A DNA stretch of 42,649 nt from Chara braunii. Its lineage: Eukaryota > Streptophyta > Charophyceae > Charales > Characeae. This document shows positions 40,810 to 42,649 of this stretch, piece by piece. Position numbers and translations under genes: made by a program. The notes below the pieces were generated by a model. The model was not told the origin of the DNA. It saw only the letters and a list, made by a program, of their open reading frames with translations, and did no database searches. The first letter of the stretch is position 1. Every line of letters begins with the position of its first letter. The stretch covers positions 335,654 through 378,302 of the forward strand of contig BFEA01000594.1 of the NCBI GenBank assembly GCA_003427395.1, given 5' to 3'.

Positions 40810-41560
40810 TTTATTGTTGGAGATGTATAACAAGGTCTTACCATAAGAAATGTTAATCCACCATTACGTAGGCACCTGGGCCGTGGGTCTGACACCTCAA
40901 ATTCTGGAGGCGCGAAATGAAAACAGGGCCACCTATCGAATTTATCAACGGCGGGCCCAGTGTTTGACATTTCAGCCTCGTTTTCTTGTGGCGATAAGTT
41001 TCGGACTGCAAGGTTGGGCCCGTGTACTTATGGAAAATGATGCTCACGGGCATCACCATGCCACAATGAGGCTCATAACTACAAGCTGATCCCAACCTTG
41101 CAGAAAAATGTTTTGTCACCTTGTCCGACAATTTCGGGGATTGGGAAAGACCTACTTATGCAACCGGGGGGAGCCCGTGGGACCAAGAAAAAGGGGCAAA
41201 CCGATGGAATATGTCCTATCGATTTATGTAGTGCATGTGTTTTCATATGCATGACTTGTTCTGATATGACTGCCGGGCGGGGGGACCTGATTCTTTATCA
41301 GTGCATCCTCACTCAATTGCTTTCCAGAATGTATTAGACCACAGTTATGGCAAGCTGAAGCCAACGGCAATTAGACCCCTTCTGGCAGCCAGCCTGATTT
41401 CAAGCCTACAACAAGGGAACATGCGGAGGCTGCACCCGACCTGCAAATGGGCGATACCGGCCAGGGGTCAGTACCGACCTGCTTCTATTGGCCAGTCGCT
41501 GTGCCTCTCCTCGGGTCCCCTGCCCCTGTGAACATGAGCGGTCTCTGCTCAATGCTGCTC
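40810..41560. other. Unassigned GC-moderate DNA
   Basis: Short overlapping frames (40850-41089, 41098-41337, 41301-41531) show no motif. No repeats were recognised. Confidence 0.3.
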
Positions 41561-41565
41561 GGGGG

Positions 41566-41706
41566 GACCAGTGGTTTATCTCTAGGTGGTGGGCGCCAAG
41601 CTTGCCCAGGAAGGTACATGAGGCAGCGGTGATTGAACTCAAGCCCTCATCAATGTCACTTGCCTGCCTTACCAACTGACCTAGGCCGCTGGATAAACCA
41701 GACACT
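41566..41706 (-). mobile_element. tRNA-like element between 9-bp inverted repeats
   Basis: On the minus strand AGCGG (complement of 41686-41690) can pair with CCGCT (complement of 41624-41628) as an acceptor-like stem. Box A GGTCAGTTGGTAAGG (41668-41682) and box B GAGTTCAATCACC (41628-41640) lie between. TGGTTTATC (41572-41580) and GATAAACCA (41692-41700) bracket the unit. The head differs from copies a and b. Confidence 0.6.
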
Positions 41707-41898
41707 TCCATCATCCGCACGGGATGGCTGAAATGAGAGGGTAGGCAAGGGCTATGTCTCAGGTCGGACTTTTCCAGCATCTGCACGGGATGGCTGAAAT
41801 GAGAGGGTAGGCAAGGGCTACGTGTCAGGTCAGACTTTTCCAGCATCTGCACGGGATGGCTGAAATGAGAGGGTAGGCAAGGGCTAAGTCTCAGGTCA
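41701..41898. repeat. 66-bp minisatellite, three copies
   Basis: GCACGGGATGGCTGAAATGA recurs at 41717, 41783 and 41849. The period is a multiple of three, so the minus strand encodes a 22-residue repeat containing SPCLPSHFSHPVQMLEKSD. Confidence 0.95.
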
Positions 41899-42039
41899 GC
41901 CATCTTATGCGGAAAGGAGGCGTACTGGGATTGGATCGAGTGCTGGAAAAGCGGAGGTCGGCAGAGTAGAAACAAAAATCCGTGCTTTTCGCGCCATCAG
42001 CAGAATCTCGAAAATCTCTTCCGAAGGCTCGGCGGTCGC

Positions 42040-42075
42040 CACAGCCGCCAGCCGCCTGCCGCCTGCCGCCTGTTG
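42040..42075. repeat. GCCGCCTGCC short tandem repeat
   Basis: Several GCCGCC(A/T)(G)CC words in a row between 42042 and 42072. Confidence 0.7.
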
Positions 42076-42144
42076 TTTGCCGCCTTCTGCTTACCAACAC
42101 TGAAATCCTGATGGCGTCTGCGATCGCGATATGATGACCCGTGT

Positions 42145-42613
42145 CGGGTGTGTTTGGTGGCGGCTGTGACGCCACGTGGCAGGCGTCGACATAGCCGCTT
42201 GGTCAACACAACGTGCAAATAGTTGAGGTAGGTGATCGCCACTTCCTTGCCTCCTCCTCGCCCTCCTCTCCTCCCCGTCCTCGTTCTCCTCGTCCTCCTT
42301 GTCCTTCTCATTCTCCTCGTCCTCCACCTACTACTCCTCGTCCTCAACCTGCTCCTCCTCCTCCTCTTTACATGTTTAGATCTTTGCTCTTCGTTCCCTT
42401 GCGTAGAATGCTGAGCGCTGGTACTTGCAGCAGTTTGGGCAGATAGCAGAACGGAAAGAGGCGAGCGGTCTCTTCTTCCGAGAAGAGACGGTTTCCTGCA
42501 GCAGGGTCTGCAACGTATATCGGAATGTTGAAGTCCAGCAGGGACACGAGCGATGTAAGGAAGTCGTAGCTGGAGGGTGAGATATAGGGGGAGGAGGCAC
42601 GTATGTTCGGCGG

Positions 42614-42620
<7 letters not shown>
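42145..42620 (-). repeat. Copy B of the dispersed repeat, expanded
   Basis: It matches 19950-20222 at both ends but has about 240 bp extra in the middle (42250-42490), partly a CTC/CTCGTC triplet expansion. The minus-strand frame EVAITYLNYLHVVLTKRL and LPRGVTAATKH is kept, with substitutions. It ends at the GT tract. Confidence 0.6.

Positions 42621-42649
<29 letters not shown>
42617..42649. repeat. (GT)n microsatellite running off the window
   Basis: Sixteen GT units to the last base. Confidence 0.95.

Overview
This is a eukaryotic nuclear window dominated by transposable elements and simple repeats. The only gene I can name with confidence is a single-exon plant-type RTF2 (replication termination factor 2) at 24692-26026. 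Its N-terminal ubiquitin-like domain, the GGGGDGGATGAESRDCYL linker and the Rtf2 zinc-finger core are what I know from green-plant RTF2 proteins, so the host is most likely a streptophyte (land plant or charophyte alga). Many long (GA/CT)n tracts, two assembly gaps (one directly abutting a GA tract, one closely following one), tRNA-derived SINEs, hAT-type elements with 8-bp target duplications and a Plavaka-like (CACTA-related) transposase all fit a large repeat-rich genome. A charophyte such as Chara is a guess, not shown by the sequence.

Layout. Bases 1-6540 hold the plus-strand remains of a large DNA transposon: a Plavaka-like transposase broken only by TAG codons, an Ulp1/SENP-like cysteine protease with its whole catalytic set visible, and a third charged, low-complexity open region of unknown function. 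Bases 6560-8560 hold GA/CT tracts, a 32-bp minisatellite and an unassigned GC-rich stretch. Bases 9660-10910 are unusually rich in potential hairpins. They include nine copies of an 18-nt core in which the best copies have different but self-complementary flanking stems; this is the strongest candidate here for something undescribed. Next come a foldback element (11061-12011), a decayed coiled-coil gene (12835-13786), an AT-rich block, and a GC-rich block with no recognisable genes up to the 586-bp gap at 20329.

Bases 20950-24000 are microsatellite-derived DNA plus several small inverted-repeat elements, including a 230-bp near-palindrome that encodes nearly the same peptide on both strands. 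RTF2 follows, then GC-rich DNA with short hairpins, and a 1.19-kb hAT-like element (29521-30711). Bases 31900-37400 are AT-rich, with two sets of tandem duplications and decayed open frames. The right end (37418-42649) contains another hAT-like element with perfect target duplications, a small MITE, SINEs with recognisable box A and box B, a recurring TTAAACCACCAGT motif in inverted pairs, and a second copy of a repeat also present at 19950.

Apart from RTF2 no gene here looks intact. The genes do not form a pathway. The shared theme is layered transposon insertion, followed by decay in which many broken codons look like C-to-T changes, as expected in methylated plant repeats.
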